Shown: piece after piece, positions 1 to 10,051 of the stretch
How positions within the stretch are numbered: position 1 is the stretch's first letter
How the letters are laid out: every line of letters begins with the position of its first letter
Assembly (NCBI RefSeq): GCF_000314995.1
Contig: NZ_BAEO01000049.1
Span: 1-44,145 of the forward strand
Origin: Paraglaciecola arctica BSs20135
GTDB taxonomy: Bacteria > Pseudomonadota > Gammaproteobacteria > Enterobacterales > Alteromonadaceae
DNA length: 44,145 bases
Direction of reading: 5' to 3'
Position numbers and translations under genes: made by a program
The notes under the pieces: model-generated
The model's input: the letters and a program-made list of their open reading frames with translations, nothing else
Database searches by the model: none
Told to the model about the DNA's origin: nothing

Positions 1-1373
1 AAACCTAATCCGCTACCACCGGTTTCTCTATTTCTTGAGTTTTCTACGCGAAATAGATGTTCAAATAATTTGCCCAAGTTGGCTTCGTCGACTCCACAAC
101 CGTTATCCTCGAATCTGATTTCAACTTCGTGAGACTGGGGCAATACATTGACACTTATATTGAGAATATCACCATCATTTGCATACTTAGCAGTATTGAT
201 AAATAAGTTAACCATCAGTTGTCTTAGACGTTTAGCGTCTGCGAACACCAATACCGCATCGGGCAGCTCAGAAAAGGTCACACTAAAGCCACTTTCTGCC
301 AACAAGGTCTGGTAGTGTTTAACTTCTTCATGGAGTAATTTGATCAAATTTAATGATTCTTTACGATAATGCAAAGTGCCTAGATCATTTCTGGTCAATT
401 CATGTAAATCATCTAACAATTGCTCAAGTTGTTTTACTTCTTCATTTGCGGATTGAATCCGCTCTAATGATAAAGGCCTTACTCCGTCAAGCATGGCTTC
501 CAACTCGCCTTTAAGAACAGCAACAGGGGTGCGTAACTCGTGGGATATATCGGCAAGCCAACGTTTTCGCGCCTGCTCATTTTGCTGCAGCGTTGCCGCC
601 AGTTCATTAAAGTCACGGCTTAAATGTGCAAACTCATCTTTTCTTTTCAGATCGATACGTTGTTGATATTCCCCCGAAGTGAGTTTACTCATAGCCGATG
701 TTAAACGCTTTATTGGTTTAACAAAATGTGCAGCCAATGGCATGGCAACTAACAAGGCAACTAAGACTAACCCTAGGGCAATAAACAAAATATAGCGTTG
801 CTGCTGCTCAACAAAATTTAACTCATAGCCAGCGGTTAACTGATCTCGTTTCGAAACAGCCAAAAAACCAACTGTTTTTTCTTCATTAATAATGTCAATA
901 TAACTAAAACTTAGTTCATCCGAATACATTCCAGCTAAGAACGATTTATCAAGGTCTAACAAGGCATAACTGACTTCGAAAATGGGTGGACCACTCCTGT
1001 TAGGTGGCGGACCCATAGGTTTTCCTCTTTGACTGTTTGACTCTGGTCCACCTTGTGCAGTTTCTGCTAGGGGCCGTCTTGGCTGATGCGGTGGTCTTTT
1101 ACCTTGTGGAAGGCTAAATTCCGAGTCGACCAAACCTTTATCGATAATGTTTTTGAAGCGACCGTGCTTGCCAATGATTTGTTGCCAAGACCCCTCTTTT
1201 TGATAAATTTCGGCTAAAGAAGTAGCAACACCGGTTAACGCTTTAAGCTCGCGTTCATTCACATACTTGATCATGCCTTTGCCAATGCTCCACTGCATGA
1301 CCAGCACTTGAGAAATAACCAATAGCGCACTAGTGAGGAAAAAAATAGCAAAGAGTTTATTCTGTATTCGCAT
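1..1373 (-). CDS. Two-component sensor histidine kinase, BaeS-like (C-terminus cut by window edge)
   Basis: Membrane sensor kinase that would autophosphorylate on His and pass phosphate to a response regulator, presumably encoded just beyond the left edge. Read from the ATG at 1373, the protein has an N-terminal membrane segment, a periplasmic region with a striking Pro/Arg/Gly-rich stretch (KRPPHQPRRP ... MGPPPNRSGPP, about residues 90-135), a second membrane segment and a HAMP region. An H-box (DISHELRTPVAVLKGE), an N-box (LRQLMVNLFINTAKYA), a G1 box (EDNGCGVD) and the beginning of the G2 box (GGSGLG) follow. The frame runs open off the edge, so only the last part of the ATPase domain is missing. 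The H-box and the following DGVR resemble BaeS, but the signal sensed is unknown. Confidence 0.9.
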   Translation of the reverse strand, partial: MRIQNKLFAIFFLTSALLVISQVLVMQWSIGKGMIKYVNERELKALTGVATSLAEIYQKEGSWQQIIGKHGRFKNIIDKGLVDSEFSLPQGKRPPHQPRRPLAETAQGGPESNSQRGKPMGPPPNRSGPPIFEVSYALLDLDKSFLAGMYSDELSFSYIDIINEEKTVGFLAVSKRDQLTAGYELNFVEQQQRYILFIALGLVLVALLVAMPLAAHFVKPIKRLTSAMSKLTSGEYQQRIDLKRKDEFAHLSRDFNELAATLQQNEQARKRWLADISHELRTPVAVLKGELEAMLDGVRPLSLERIQSANEEVKQLEQLLDDLHELTRNDLGTLHYRKESLNLIKLLHEEVKHYQTLLAESGFSVTFSELPDAVLVFADAKRLRQLMVNLFINTAKYANDGDILNISVNVLPQSHEVEIRFEDNGCGVDEANLGKLFEHLFRVENSRNRETGGSGLG

Positions 1374-1405
1374 ACCGTTGCCATCACTCCAAGGTTTGAT
1401 GGGAT

Positions 1406-1423
1406 AACTAGCCTGCGCTAGTT
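1406..1423. promoter_or_regulatory. Perfect 7-bp inverted repeat upstream of the sensor kinase
   Basis: AACTAGC-ctgc-GCTAGTT lies 33-50 bp before the kinase start. It could be an operator, or a weak terminator for the minus-strand gene upstream, but it lacks a U-run in that direction. Function is inferred only. Confidence 0.3.
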
Positions 1424-1548
1424 GTTTTGTATTTGTCGTATAAGGTAATAGGAGTTGGCTCGATTGTCAGCCTCTAAGGTAACAGATCCTTAATATTTAC
1501 ACATTTGGGAAAGGTTTTATGAATGGAACATTCAACAATAAAGCGCTA

Positions 1549-1887
1549 TTAACGACCTAAGTATTGATCAATTAATATTGATAACTTATCTTGCAGATGC
1601 TCTTCAAAATCATCAAGCTCTTTACCGAAGACCTTCAGGTATTTTTCAGCTTTGTCATGGTCAAGGCGTTTGTTATTGGTTTTATATTCTGTTTCAAGTA
1701 ATGATTTATCGTAACGAGGAGTGATGACCCAACGCACAAAGTCAGCGTCTAATCCGGCCACTTCTTTTTTGGCAAATTTACAAAAGCCGTCAATATGATC
1801 AATACCATCTGGGCCTAGGCATCCTGGCTCTACTCTAAATGTTACCGTGAGTTTTTTATACAAAGGTAAGGGTAAATCATGCATCAT
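1549..1887 (-). CDS. Hypothetical protein, 112 aa
   Basis: I do not recognise a named family. The product is small, soluble and charged, with no signal peptide or membrane segment. It has a proline/glycine-rich front part (RVEPGCLGPDGIDHIDGFC), a central region rich in aromatic and basic residues (VRWVITPRYDKSL) and an amphipathic helical tail ending DQYLGR. Two ATG codons lie in tandem at the start and either may be used. It stands alone between the aldolase terminator and the kinase, on the same strand as both. It reads as a real gene because codon use matches its neighbours and the composition is that of a folded protein, but no function can be assigned. Confidence 0.7.
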   Translation of the reverse strand: MMHDLPLPLYKKLTVTFRVEPGCLGPDGIDHIDGFCKFAKKEVAGLDADFVRWVITPRYDKSLLETEYKTNNKRLDHDKAEKYLKVFGKELDDFEEHLQDKLSILIDQYLGR

Positions 1888-1956
1888 ATTTATTAATTTT
1901 CATCCATTGAAAGTCACAGAAAATAAATCATAGCCTAATCAACACTATCTACCGAG

Positions 1957-1982
1957 CAAAAAAGATCGGGTAAATACCCGAC
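1957..1982 (-). terminator. Rho-independent terminator of the tkt-epd-pgk-aldolase cluster
   Basis: On the minus strand a TCGGGTA/TACCCGA stem is followed by a run of Ts (A-run at 1957-1963 on the plus strand), about 20 bp past the aldolase stop. Confidence 0.75.
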
Positions 1983-2003
1983 CCTCTTCATCACAAATTA
2001 AAC

Positions 2004-2903
2004 CTAACTTTTAGATGCTTGATAAATACTTTCAATAGACGAGTCCATAGTGGCATCAAATTCAGCATCGCTTTGTTTTGCACTCAGTCCCTCGGATAAG
2101 GCACGAGAGAAACTAGCGATCATGCCATTATTTGCGGTCAGTCTGTTATTAGCCTCTTCTCTTGAATAACCACCAGATAATGCTACTACTTTTAACACTT
2201 TGGGGTGTTTGACCAAATCCTGATAAAAATTCGCAGTCTCAGGTAAAGTTAGTTTTAACATTACTTGCTGATCGGCGGCTAAATTATCCAAATGTTTAAG
2301 AATTGAGGCTTTAAGCAAAGCTTCAGCTGCGGCTTTTTCAGGGCTGTTAATGTCCACTTCAGGTTCAATAATTGGCATAAGGCCTGCAGCTAAAATTTGT
2401 TTAGCTACCGCAAATTGCTGCTCAATCACTGCTTCAACACCTTGTGCATTAGCTAATTTAACAACAGAACGCATTTTTGTGCCAAACACATTTTGTGCAT
2501 TGGCTTTGGCCAACAAAGTATCTAAGTCAGGGATAGCTTTTAACAACTGGGTACCATTTACTTCAGCTTCTAAACCTTTATCAACTTTCAAAAAAGGCAC
2601 AACTTGTTTAACCTTCCATAAATAGCTAGAAGTGCTTTGACCTAAAATATCTCTATCAAGGGTGTTTTCAAACAAGATCGCGCCTAAAACACGTTCTCCG
2701 TTAAACACACTTGAGGTCATAATGCGGGTACGCATTTCATGTACTTTGGCGAACATTTCTTCGTCACCTTGATACTCAGACTCTTCTACACCATACAAAG
2801 CTAAAGCTTTAGGCGTACTGCCACCACTTTGGTCTAATGCAGCGATAAATCCATTTTGGTTATTAATTTTTGCAAGCATATCGAGTTGGGCTTGTGATGC
2901 CAT
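2004..2903 (-). CDS. fda: Class I fructose-bisphosphate aldolase
   Basis: Cleaves fructose 1,6-bisphosphate to dihydroxyacetone phosphate and glyceraldehyde 3-phosphate in the cytosol, using a Schiff-base lysine rather than zinc. The 299-residue protein matches the bacterial/staphylococcal class I type: GFIAALDQSGGSTPKAL at about 18-33, GAILFENTLDR, VVPFLKVDKGL, the acidic IIEPEVD segment (178-184) and the likely Schiff-base Lys217 in VMLKLTLPE. An upstream in-frame ATG would add 14 residues, but the ATG at 2903 has an AAGGAG ribosome site and is preferred. It is the last gene of the tkt-epd-pgk cluster. Gammaproteobacteria more often place a class II (zinc) fba here, so the class I enzyme is a variant of the usual arrangement. 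Confidence 0.95.
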   Translation of the reverse strand: MASQAQLDMLAKINNQNGFIAALDQSGGSTPKALALYGVEESEYQGDEEMFAKVHEMRTRIMTSSVFNGERVLGAILFENTLDRDILGQSTSSYLWKVKQVVPFLKVDKGLEAEVNGTQLLKAIPDLDTLLAKANAQNVFGTKMRSVVKLANAQGVEAVIEQQFAVAKQILAAGLMPIIEPEVDINSPEKAAAEALLKASILKHLDNLAADQQVMLKLTLPETANFYQDLVKHPKVLKVVALSGGYSREEANNRLTANNGMIASFSRALSEGLSAKQSDAEFDATMDSSIESIYQASKS

Positions 2904-2982
2904 GAGCAATACTCCTTTTTTATTGTGTTGTAAGCCGATGAGCAAAACGGCTAGTAAGGTTTTATATTTTAAGGCCGATTAG

Positions 2983-4146
2983 CTATTTAGCCGCTCTGGC
3001 TTCTAACATCGCCACTGCAGGTAATTCTTTGCCCTCAACAAATTCAAGAAAAGCACCACCACCAGTCGAGATATAAGAGATTTTGTCACTCAAGTCCCAT
3101 TTATCAATGGCCGCTAGCGTATCACCGCCTCCAGCAATTGAAAACGCATCGCTATCGGCGATCGCACGAGCCACAACTTCAGTACCTTTGGCGAAATTAT
3201 CAAATTCGAATACACCACAAGGGCCGTTCCATAGGATAGTTTTAGCACTTTTTAATACTGCCGCCACATTCTCAGCAGTTTGAGGGCCGTAATCCATGAT
3301 TTCTTCGTCATCTTGTACTTCGCTGACATCTTTTATCACAGCAGGCTCTGACTCATTAAAATTTTTCCCTACCCGTACATCAACCGTTTCTGGGATATCC
3401 AATAAGTCCATTAAGCGTTTGGCTTCTGGAATTAAGTCGGCTTCATGTAACGACCGACCAACGTTATAACCACGAGCCGCAACAAAGGTATTCGAGATGC
3501 CACCGCCTACAACCAATTGATCTGCAATTTTAGATAAGGCATCTAATACTGTTAACTTAGTCGATACTTTTGAGCCACCCACTATCGCCACCAAAGGACG
3601 TTTTGGATTATGCAGTGCTTTACCTAAAGCATCAAGTTCACCTATAAGTAAAGGACCTCCGCATGCAACTGGCGCAAATACCCCGACACCATGGGTTGAA
3701 GCTTGCGCACGATGTGCAGTACCGAATGCGTCCATGACATAGATGTCACATAAGGCTGCATACTTTTTGGCTAAGGTTTCATCATCGGCACTTTCGCCAA
3801 CATTAAAACGCACGTTTTCAAGGATCAACACCTCGCCAGCTTGGGCTTCAACACCGGCGATATAATCCTGCACTAAGCGCACCTTAAGATCGGTGTTTTC
3901 CAGCAAATAATTCACCACTGGCTGTAATGAAAACTCTTCAGCGTACTGGCCTTCTGTAGGACGACCTAAGTGTGACATCACCATCACTTTCGCCCCAGCC
4001 GCTACTGCAGCTTTAATGGTGGGTAATGCTGCGCGAATACGTGCATCAGAAGTAACCTTGCCATCTTTTATTGGCACATTTAAATCTTCACGTATTAATA
4101 CTCTTTTTCCGGCTAAATCAAGCTCGGTCATTTTCAAAATGGTCAT
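2983..4146 (-). CDS. pgk: Phosphoglycerate kinase
   Basis: Interconverts 1,3-bisphosphoglycerate + ADP and 3-phosphoglycerate + ATP in glycolysis and gluconeogenesis. At 387 residues it has the normal bacterial length. Visible signatures are [16 protein letters not shown] near the N-terminus, the substrate-binding [31 protein letters not shown] in the nucleotide domain, WNGPCGVFE, and the terminal GGGDTLAAI loop. It sits 30 bp after epd and 79 bp before the aldolase, all co-directional, so it is very probably co-transcribed. Nothing is unusual. Confidence 0.98.
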   Translation of the reverse strand: MTILKMTELDLAGKRVLIREDLNVPIKDGKVTSDARIRAALPTIKAAVAAGAKVMVMSHLGRPTEGQYAEEFSLQPVVNYLLENTDLKVRLVQDYIAGVEAQAGEVLILENVRFNVGESADDETLAKKYAALCDIYVMDAFGTAHRAQASTHGVGVFAPVACGGPLLIGELDALGKALHNPKRPLVAIVGGSKVSTKLTVLDALSKIADQLVVGGGISNTFVAARGYNVGRSLHEADLIPEAKRLMDLLDIPETVDVRVGKNFNESEPAVIKDVSEVQDDEEIMDYGPQTAENVAAVLKSAKTILWNGPCGVFEFDNFAKGTEVVARAIADSDAFSIAGGGDTLAAIDKWDLSDKISYISTGGGAFLEFVEGKELPAVAMLEARAAK

Positions 4147-4176
4147 AATTTACCTTGTATATAATAACTTCTAAAT

Positions 4177-5193
4177 TTAGCTTAGATTTGGGTTGAACAT
4201 AGCCATGGCAGTATCAATCATTCTATTAGCAAAACCCCATTCGTTGTCACACCAGACTAATGTTTTAACGAGCTGCTTATGGCTCACTCGTGTTTGACTA
4301 CCGTCTACTATACAAGAATGCGGATCGTGATTAAAATCAACCGATACTAAAGGTTCTTCAGTGTAGTCCAAAATTCCTTGTAAGCGTCCTTCTTTGGCTC
4401 GTTTTAGTGCTTGGTTAACTTCAGCAATACAAACATGTTTTTCCAGAGTCACGCTCAAATCCATGGCAGTGACATTAATAGTAGGTACTCGCACAGCTAT
4501 AGCTTCAAATTTACCCGCAAATTTAGGCAAAATTCGTTCAATTCCCATGGCTAACTTAGTGTCGACAGGAATAATCGATTGACTGGCCGCTCGAGTAAGC
4601 CGCAAATCCCTGTGGTATGCATCTATCACTTGTTGATCGTGCATTGACGAGTGAATGGTAGTAATAGTGCCGCTGAGTACATTAAAAGCATCATCTAACA
4701 CTTGAATGATTGGAACAATACAATTGGTAGTGCAAGAGCCATTAGAGACAATTAAATCATTAGCTTTTAACTGTTGGTCATTAATTCCATAAATAACAGT
4801 CGCATCCATATCTGAACTACAAGGCTGAGAAAACAGCACTTTTTTGGCACCCTGATCTAAATGAGCTTGGCCAGCCGTCCTATCATTATGAACACCCGAA
4901 CATTCAAGCACTAAGTCAATATCAAGTTGTTGCCATGGAAGATCCCCTATATCTTCGTGCTGCAATAGCAGAATTTCATCTCCTGCAACAATTAGACGCT
5001 TCGCTTGTAAATCAACAGGAAAACCAAAACGCCCATGAGATGTATCGTATTTGAGCAAGTGGGCAATGCCTTTTGGGTCGGCTACCTCATTGATCGCCAC
5101 AATTTTTATATCTGTATTGCGTCCCGTTTCATATAGAGCTCTTAAAACATTGCGTCCAATTCGACCAAAACCATTAATTGCGATACGTAACAT
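4177..5193 (-). CDS. epd: D-erythrose-4-phosphate dehydrogenase
   Basis: Oxidises erythrose 4-phosphate to 4-phosphoerythronate with NAD, the first step of the DXP-dependent pyridoxal phosphate pathway. It is a GAPDH relative: N-terminal Rossmann motif [10 protein letters not shown], catalytic Cys154 in SNGSCTTNC and the C-terminal [12 protein letters not shown]. Epd rather than GAPDH is indicated by [34 protein letters not shown] and [14 protein letters not shown]. Downstream of tkt, which makes erythrose 4-phosphate, the context supports the call. The residue two before the catalytic Cys is Gly (SNGSC) where SNASC is usual in this family. Confidence 0.95.
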   Translation of the reverse strand: MLRIAINGFGRIGRNVLRALYETGRNTDIKIVAINEVADPKGIAHLLKYDTSHGRFGFPVDLQAKRLIVAGDEILLLQHEDIGDLPWQQLDIDLVLECSGVHNDRTAGQAHLDQGAKKVLFSQPCSSDMDATVIYGINDQQLKANDLIVSNGSCTTNCIVPIIQVLDDAFNVLSGTITTIHSSMHDQQVIDAYHRDLRLTRAASQSIIPVDTKLAMGIERILPKFAGKFEAIAVRVPTINVTAMDLSVTLEKHVCIAEVNQALKRAKEGRLQGILDYTEEPLVSVDFNHDPHSCIVDGSQTRVSHKQLVKTLVWCDNEWGFANRMIDTAMAMFNPNLS

Positions 5194-5225
5194 AACACTC
5201 TTTAATTTTTTCTTGATATTAGAAC

Positions 5226-5247
5226 AAAGGCGCTAAAAAGCGCCTTT
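5226..5247 (-). terminator. GC-rich hairpin between tkt and epd
   Basis: AAAGGCGC-taaaaa-GCGCCTTT forms a perfect 8-bp stem in the 72-bp gap between tkt and epd. On the minus strand it is followed by only a poor T-tract (GTTCTAATAT), so it is probably a leaky terminator or a 3'-end stabiliser separating tkt expression from epd-pgk-fda. Confidence 0.55.
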
Positions 5248-5265
5248 GGGGTATTAAACTGACTT

Positions 5266-7263
5266 TTAGTTTAAGCCTTTTACAGCTGCAACCACTGCCT
5301 CTGTGGTAATACCGAAGTATTTAAGCAATGCTGGGCCTGGAGCTGATTCGCCGAAGGTGGACATGCCCACTACTGCGCCGCCAAATCCCACATATTTATG
5401 CCAAAAATCTACATGAGCTGCCTCGACCGCTACCCGTTTTGTCACAGATCTTGGTAATACTGACTCGCGATAATCGGCGTCTTGCTTATCAAATACTGAC
5501 GTACTTGGCATAGACACAACACGCACAGCCATACCTGAAGCAGTCAATTGCTCAGCAGCTTCAACGGTGATACCCACTTCAGAGCCAGTTGCAATTAAGA
5601 TAGCCTCAGGTGTACCTGCACAATCCTTCAGTACATAACCACCTTTAGCAACATTAGCTAACTGCTCAGCATTACGCGGTTGAGCCGGTAAACCTTGACG
5701 ACTAAAAATTAACGCCGATGGGCCGTCTTTGCGTTCAAGTGCTGATTTCCATGCAACGGCTGTTTCTGCACCGTCACAAGGACGCCATGTCGCTAAGTTT
5801 GGAGTAAGACGTAAATTAGCAACTTGCTCTATAGGTTGATGAGTAGGACCATCTTCACCTTGACCAATAGAGTCATGGGTATAGACAAAGATATTTGGAA
5901 TACCCATCAATGACGCCATACGCACAGCATTACGTGCATATTCCATAAACATTAAGAATGTAGCGCCAAATGGACGGAATCCACCGTGCAAACCAATACC
6001 ATTCATGATGCCGCTCATACCAAATTCACGTACACCGTAATATATATAGTTACCACTGGCATCGTCCGCTGAAATACCTTTAGTTCCAGACCAAATTGTA
6101 AGGTTAGAACCAGCCAAATCAGCCGAGCCACCTAATACTTCAGGTAACAAAGTAGCGAAGGTTTCAATTGAATTTTGTGAAGCCTTACGACTAGCCACAT
6201 TTTCAGCTTTATCTTGTGATTGCTGAATAAAAGCATCGGCTTTTTCAGCAAAATCGGCAGGTAAGTCACCAGCCAAACGACGCGTTAACTCGGCAGCTAG
6301 TGCTGGATGAGCTTGTTGGTATGCAGCAAATTTTTCATTCCAAGCTTGTTCTTTTGCAGCACCCGCGGCTTTTGCATCCCAGCCTGCGTAAATATCTGCA
6401 GGAATTTCAAAAGGAGCATAGGGCCAGTTTAGAAATTCTCGAGCAGCTTTAATTTCGTCAGCCCCTAGTGGAGCCCCGTGACAGTCGTGGCTACCTGATT
6501 TATTCGGTGATCCAAAACCTATAATCGTTTTGCAACAAATTAAGGTCGGCTTAGAAGTTTCAGCTTTAGCAGCTGCAATCGCATCAGCAATAGCTTGGGA
6601 GTCATGTCCGTCTACATCTGCAATCACGTGCCAGCCATAGGCTTCAAAACGAGCTGGGGTATTATCAGTAAACCAACCTTCAACATGGCCATCAATTGAA
6701 ATACCGTTGTCATCCCAAAACGCCACTAATTTACCTAAACCTAATGTGCCTGCTAAAGAACATACTTCGTGAGAAATACCTTCCATCAAACATCCATCAC
6801 CTAAGAAACAATAAGTGAAATGATCGACCACATCAAAATCTGGCTGATTAAACTGCGCGGCTAAAGTTTTTTCAGCAATCGCCATGCCCACTGCATTACT
6901 CACCCCTTGTCCCAGAGGACCAGTGGTAGTTTCAACACCAGGGGCGTATCCATATTCTGGATGCCCTGGTGTTTTAGAATGTAATTGACGGAAATTTTTT
7001 AATTCTTCAATAGGTAATGCATAACCTGTCAAATGTAATAGAGAATAAATCAACATCGAACCGTGGCCGTTAGATAATACAAATCTATCTCTGTTGGCCC
7101 AATCGGGGTTACTTGGATTATGTTGCATATGATCTGCCCACAACACTTGCGCTATGTCAGCCATACCCATGGGGGCGCCTGGGTGACCTGAGTTAGCTTG
7201 TTGAACGGCATCCATACTTAAGGCGCGAATGGCGTTGGCGAGTTCTCGACGTGATGACGACAT
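5266..7263 (-). CDS. tkt: Transketolase
   Basis: Thiamine-diphosphate enzyme of the non-oxidative pentose phosphate pathway that moves two-carbon units between sugar phosphates and produces erythrose 4-phosphate. The 665-residue protein has the expected domain order. The N-terminal ThDP/pyrophosphate domain shows [15 protein letters not shown] and [13 protein letters not shown]...DDNGISIDG. The middle pyrimidine domain shows [14 protein letters not shown] and [18 protein letters not shown], and a C-terminal domain follows. The frame extends upstream to 7284, but the ATG at 7263 ([13 protein letters not shown]) has a well-placed AGGAG and matches known N-termini. It is first in the cluster with epd, pgk and the aldolase. 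Confidence 0.98.
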   Translation of the reverse strand: MSSSRRELANAIRALSMDAVQQANSGHPGAPMGMADIAQVLWADHMQHNPSNPDWANRDRFVLSNGHGSMLIYSLLHLTGYALPIEELKNFRQLHSKTPGHPEYGYAPGVETTTGPLGQGVSNAVGMAIAEKTLAAQFNQPDFDVVDHFTYCFLGDGCLMEGISHEVCSLAGTLGLGKLVAFWDDNGISIDGHVEGWFTDNTPARFEAYGWHVIADVDGHDSQAIADAIAAAKAETSKPTLICCKTIIGFGSPNKSGSHDCHGAPLGADEIKAAREFLNWPYAPFEIPADIYAGWDAKAAGAAKEQAWNEKFAAYQQAHPALAAELTRRLAGDLPADFAEKADAFIQQSQDKAENVASRKASQNSIETFATLLPEVLGGSADLAGSNLTIWSGTKGISADDASGNYIYYGVREFGMSGIMNGIGLHGGFRPFGATFLMFMEYARNAVRMASLMGIPNIFVYTHDSIGQGEDGPTHQPIEQVANLRLTPNLATWRPCDGAETAVAWKSALERKDGPSALIFSRQGLPAQPRNAEQLANVAKGGYVLKDCAGTPEAILIATGSEVGITVEAAEQLTASGMAVRVVSMPSTSVFDKQDADYRESVLPRSVTKRVAVEAAHVDFWHKYVGFGGAVVGMSTFGESAPGPALLKYFGITTEAVVAAVKGLN

Positions 7264-7432
7264 GTAGTCTCCTGACTGATCCAATAATGATGGCTTGCCG
7301 TAACCAAAAGCTACAGACAGCTAAGTTAGCTGTGCATTTTGTATTAGCCAGCGAGTAACTGCAATGCTAAATCCTTTATGATTGATTATTTTCATATGTC
7401 TTTTTTTTACACCTTAGTAGAATAAAATTCAT

Positions 7433-7464
7433 AGACGTTTGGACGTCTAGAAGTAAAGACTGGT
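7433..7464 (+). promoter_or_regulatory. Putative MetJ operator (tandem met boxes) of metK
   Basis: Four adjacent 8-bp units run AGACGTTT, GGACGTCT, AGAAGTAA, AGACTGGT. The first two are close to the MetJ met-box consensus AGACGTCT and the others are degenerate. They end 67 bp before the metK start. MetJ with S-adenosylmethionine represses metK in enterobacteria, so a feedback operator is expected here; binding itself is inferred. Confidence 0.75.
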
Positions 7465-7531
7465 ATTTTATATTTGAATTGTTAAAATACACCGATAAAT
7501 ATGTATAACGACTTTGACTCAAGGCGCTTTT

Positions 7532-8677
7532 ATGACCTCACACTTATTTACTTCTGAATCTGTTTCTGAAGGACACCCAGATAAAATTGCCGATCAAATT
7601 TCTGATGCCGTTTTAGATGCCATATTAACCCAAGATCCAAAGGCCAGAGTGGCTTGCGAGACCTTTGTAAAAACCGGTATGGTGTTAGTCGGCGGCGAAG
7701 TCACAACCTCGGCCTGGGTAGATATAGAAGAAATCACCCGTAAAACAGTCAGAGAAATAGGTTACGTACATTCAGATATGGGCTTTGATGCAGACTCATG
7801 CGCGGTATTAAATGCCATAGGTAAACAATCTCCTGATATCAACCAAGGCGTTGACCGTACATCACCAGAAGAGCAAGGGGCTGGCGATCAGGGGCTAATG
7901 TTTGGTTATGCAAGTAATGAAACAGATGTGTTGATGCCTGCACCTATTACCTATTCTCATCGTTTAGTAAAACGTCAGTCTGAATTGCGCAAAAATGGCA
8001 CCTTAAATTGGTTGCGACCCGATGCAAAAAGCCAAGTAACTTTTATCTACGAAGATAATCAACCAGTCGCTATTGATGCCGTTGTATTGTCAACACAACA
8101 CGATGAAAGCATTAGCACAGCCGATCTCCGTGAAGCCGTGATGGAAGAAATTATTAAACCTGTATTACCTGAAAAGTGGCTAAGTAAAAAGACCAAATAT
8201 TTTATTAACCCAACAGGCCGATTTGTGATTGGTGGGCCTATGGGTGACTGTGGTTTAACAGGTCGTAAAATAATTGTCGATACCTATGGTGGTATGGCAA
8301 GACACGGCGGAGGTGCATTTTCTGGCAAAGATCCATCAAAGGTGGATAGATCAGCCGCATACGCAGGACGTTACGTAGCAAAAAACATCGTGGCATCGGG
8401 ACTGGCCGACAGATGCGAAATCCAATTGTCTTACGCTATTGGTGTGGCAGAGCCAACATCCATCAATATAGATACTTTTGGAACGGGTAAAGTTTCAGAT
8501 GCATTATTAGTTAAGTTGGTCCGTGACAACTTTGAACTTAGACCTTATGGACTGCTTAAAATGCTCGACTTAGAGCGACCTATTTATCAAGCAACGGCGG
8601 CCTATGGACACTTTGGAAGAGAAGAGTTTCCTTGGGAACAAACCGATATAGCTGAACGCCTAAAGGCGAGTGTTTGA
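7532..8677 (+). CDS. metK: S-adenosylmethionine synthase
   Basis: Makes S-adenosylmethionine from methionine and ATP in the cytosol. The 381-residue product starting [22 protein letters not shown] shows the methionine/ATP-binding GHPDK (14-18), [12 protein letters not shown] (116-127) and the P-loop-like [23 protein letters not shown] at 7514 would add six residues, but the ATG at 7532 matches known N-termini. The gene is divergent from tkt, alone in its transcript, and bounded by a met-box array upstream and a strong terminator downstream. Confidence 0.98.
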   Translation: MTSHLFTSESVSEGHPDKIADQISDAVLDAILTQDPKARVACETFVKTGMVLVGGEVTTSAWVDIEEITRKTVREIGYVHSDMGFDADSCAVLNAIGKQSPDINQGVDRTSPEEQGAGDQGLMFGYASNETDVLMPAPITYSHRLVKRQSELRKNGTLNWLRPDAKSQVTFIYEDNQPVAIDAVVLSTQHDESISTADLREAVMEEIIKPVLPEKWLSKKTKYFINPTGRFVIGGPMGDCGLTGRKIIVDTYGGMARHGGGAFSGKDPSKVDRSAAYAGRYVAKNIVASGLADRCEIQLSYAIGVAEPTSINIDTFGTGKVSDALLVKLVRDNFELRPYGLLKMLDLERPIYQATAAYGHFGREEFPWEQTDIAERLKASV

Positions 8678-8703
8678 TACTTAAGCGATATTAATATAGC
8701 TAA

Positions 8704-8728
8704 AAAGCCTCAATGTGAGGCTTTTTTT
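8704..8728 (+). terminator. Rho-independent terminator of metK
   Basis: A 9-bp perfect stem, AAAGCCTCA-atg-TGAGGCTTT, runs straight into a T-tract, 26 bp past the metK stop. Confidence 0.92.
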
Positions 8729-8930
8729 ATGCCCGTCAGATATTAATTTTCCGATGACATTTATGCAATTTCATCATAAGCAAACCTTGGCTCCAATCAA
8801 ACTAATCTAATACCAATAGCTATAACTCGTGGCCACTAATCAAAAACCCGCGGCAACTTGATCAACATAAGCTTAACCAATTGGCTGTCTCAAGGTATGA
8901 TCACTAAATGTTTTTCACGGAGTAAACGAT

Positions 8931-9728
8931 ATGTCGCATTTACGAATTTTATTTTTAACCTTAATCCCCCTAATACTTTTGTCTTGTTCAACATCACCAA
9001 CAGGCCGTAATCAATTGAAACTTTATTCAAGCGAGCAATTGGCTGGGATGGGAGCACAAGCGTTTGATGGCATGAAAACCGAACAAAAGGTGTCAAGCAA
9101 GCCAGTCTCAAACCAATATGTTAAATGTATAGCAGACGCTATTACGCAACATGTTCCAAAATCAGTATTTAATGGTGAATGGGAACTGGTTGTGTTTGAC
9201 GACCCGCAAGTCAACGCCTTTGCTCTGCCTGGTGGTAAAATTGGCGTTTACACTGGATTAATGGACGTTGCCGAAAATCAACACCAGCTTGCAGCGGTCA
9301 TTGGTCACGAAGTTGGCCATGTCATTGCGGAACATGGCAACGAGAGAATGTCGAGCAGCGCCCTAATTGGCGTGGGAATGGAAGTCACTAATCAGCTTTT
9401 ACAGGCTAATCAAATTGCCAGTAGTAGTCTAATTATGGCGGGATTGGGCTTAGGAGTCCAAGTGGGTGTGCAATTACCTTTTAGTCGCACTCATGAATCT
9501 GAGGCCGATATAATAGGCTTAGAGTTAATGGCCAAAGCGGGTTTTGATCCCCGTCAATCCGTTAACTTATGGGAAAATATGGCCAAAGCCAGCGGTGGCG
9601 CTCGACAGCCAGAACTCCTCTCTACCCATCCTTTGCCTGCCACTCGAATTGATAACTTAACTAATAATATGCCAAAAGCAATGGAAGCATACCGAGCTGC
9701 TTCCACTAAACCGAATTGCACTTATTAA
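8931..9728 (+). CDS. M48 family metalloprotease, lipoprotein (LoiP/YggG-like)
   Basis: Predicted envelope zinc peptidase. The 265-residue protein begins with a lipoprotein signal peptide ending in the lipobox LLSC (Cys19). The peptidase domain follows: VNAFALPGGKIGVYTGLM, the zinc motif HEVGH at 126-130 and the third zinc ligand region RTHESEADIIGLELMAKAGFDP. It ends in a substrate-side motif LLSTHPLPATRI, all typical of M48B-type proteases such as LoiP and BepA, but without a TPR domain. Periplasmic quality control of outer-membrane proteins is the likely role by family. It is monocistronic, with a GGAG-containing leader (acggagtaaacgat) before the ATG. Confidence 0.9.
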   Translation: MSHLRILFLTLIPLILLSCSTSPTGRNQLKLYSSEQLAGMGAQAFDGMKTEQKVSSKPVSNQYVKCIADAITQHVPKSVFNGEWELVVFDDPQVNAFALPGGKIGVYTGLMDVAENQHQLAAVIGHEVGHVIAEHGNERMSSSALIGVGMEVTNQLLQANQIASSSLIMAGLGLGVQVGVQLPFSRTHESEADIIGLELMAKAGFDPRQSVNLWENMAKASGGARQPELLSTHPLPATRIDNLTNNMPKAMEAYRAASTKPNCTY

Positions 9729-9759
9729 GCAGATTGCTTAATCGGGTTTCAGTATATAT

Positions 9760-9990
9760 AACCTGAGCTCGGGATAAACCATACCGTCCAGCACAGCTAT
9801 TATTGCGCCTATCTTCGTTGAACTTGCTCTCAATAGCTGGCTATTCCTTCACAAGCTCGCCTTGATAAACACAATAATATCAGTACTAGATGCATTAAAT
9901 AAGCGGAAATACAAATAGTGATTTTCTAACCCACTGTTTTTACTAAAGTTACTTTAGAGCAAGCGGCACGTCTTAACCCGAGTTCAGGTT
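9760..9990. mobile_element. MITE-like element, 231 bp, with 18-bp terminal inverted repeats
   Basis: The ends AACCTGAGCTCGGGATAA (9760-9777) and TTAACCCGAGTTCAGGTT (9973-9990) are inverted copies matching at 16 of 18 positions. Inside is a hairpin centred on AATAGC-tg-GCTATT, flanked by CTTG and CAAG that also pair. There is no ORF of useful length. It fills most of the gap between the M48 protease gene and the mscS terminator. I could not define a convincing target-site duplication, so mobility is inferred from structure only. Confidence 0.6.
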
Positions 9991-10012
9991 ATTTAGTCTT
10001 TTTACAGATAAA

Positions 10013-10038
10013 AAAAATGCCGCGAATGCGGCATTTTT
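10013..10038 (-). terminator. Terminator of mscS, possibly bidirectional
   Basis: AAAAATGCCGC-gaat-GCGGCATTTTT is a perfect 11-bp stem with A/T tracts on both sides, 14 bp past the mscS stop. It could also stop plus-strand transcripts from the protease gene. Confidence 0.9.
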
Positions 10039-10051
10039 AATGTTTCAAAAA

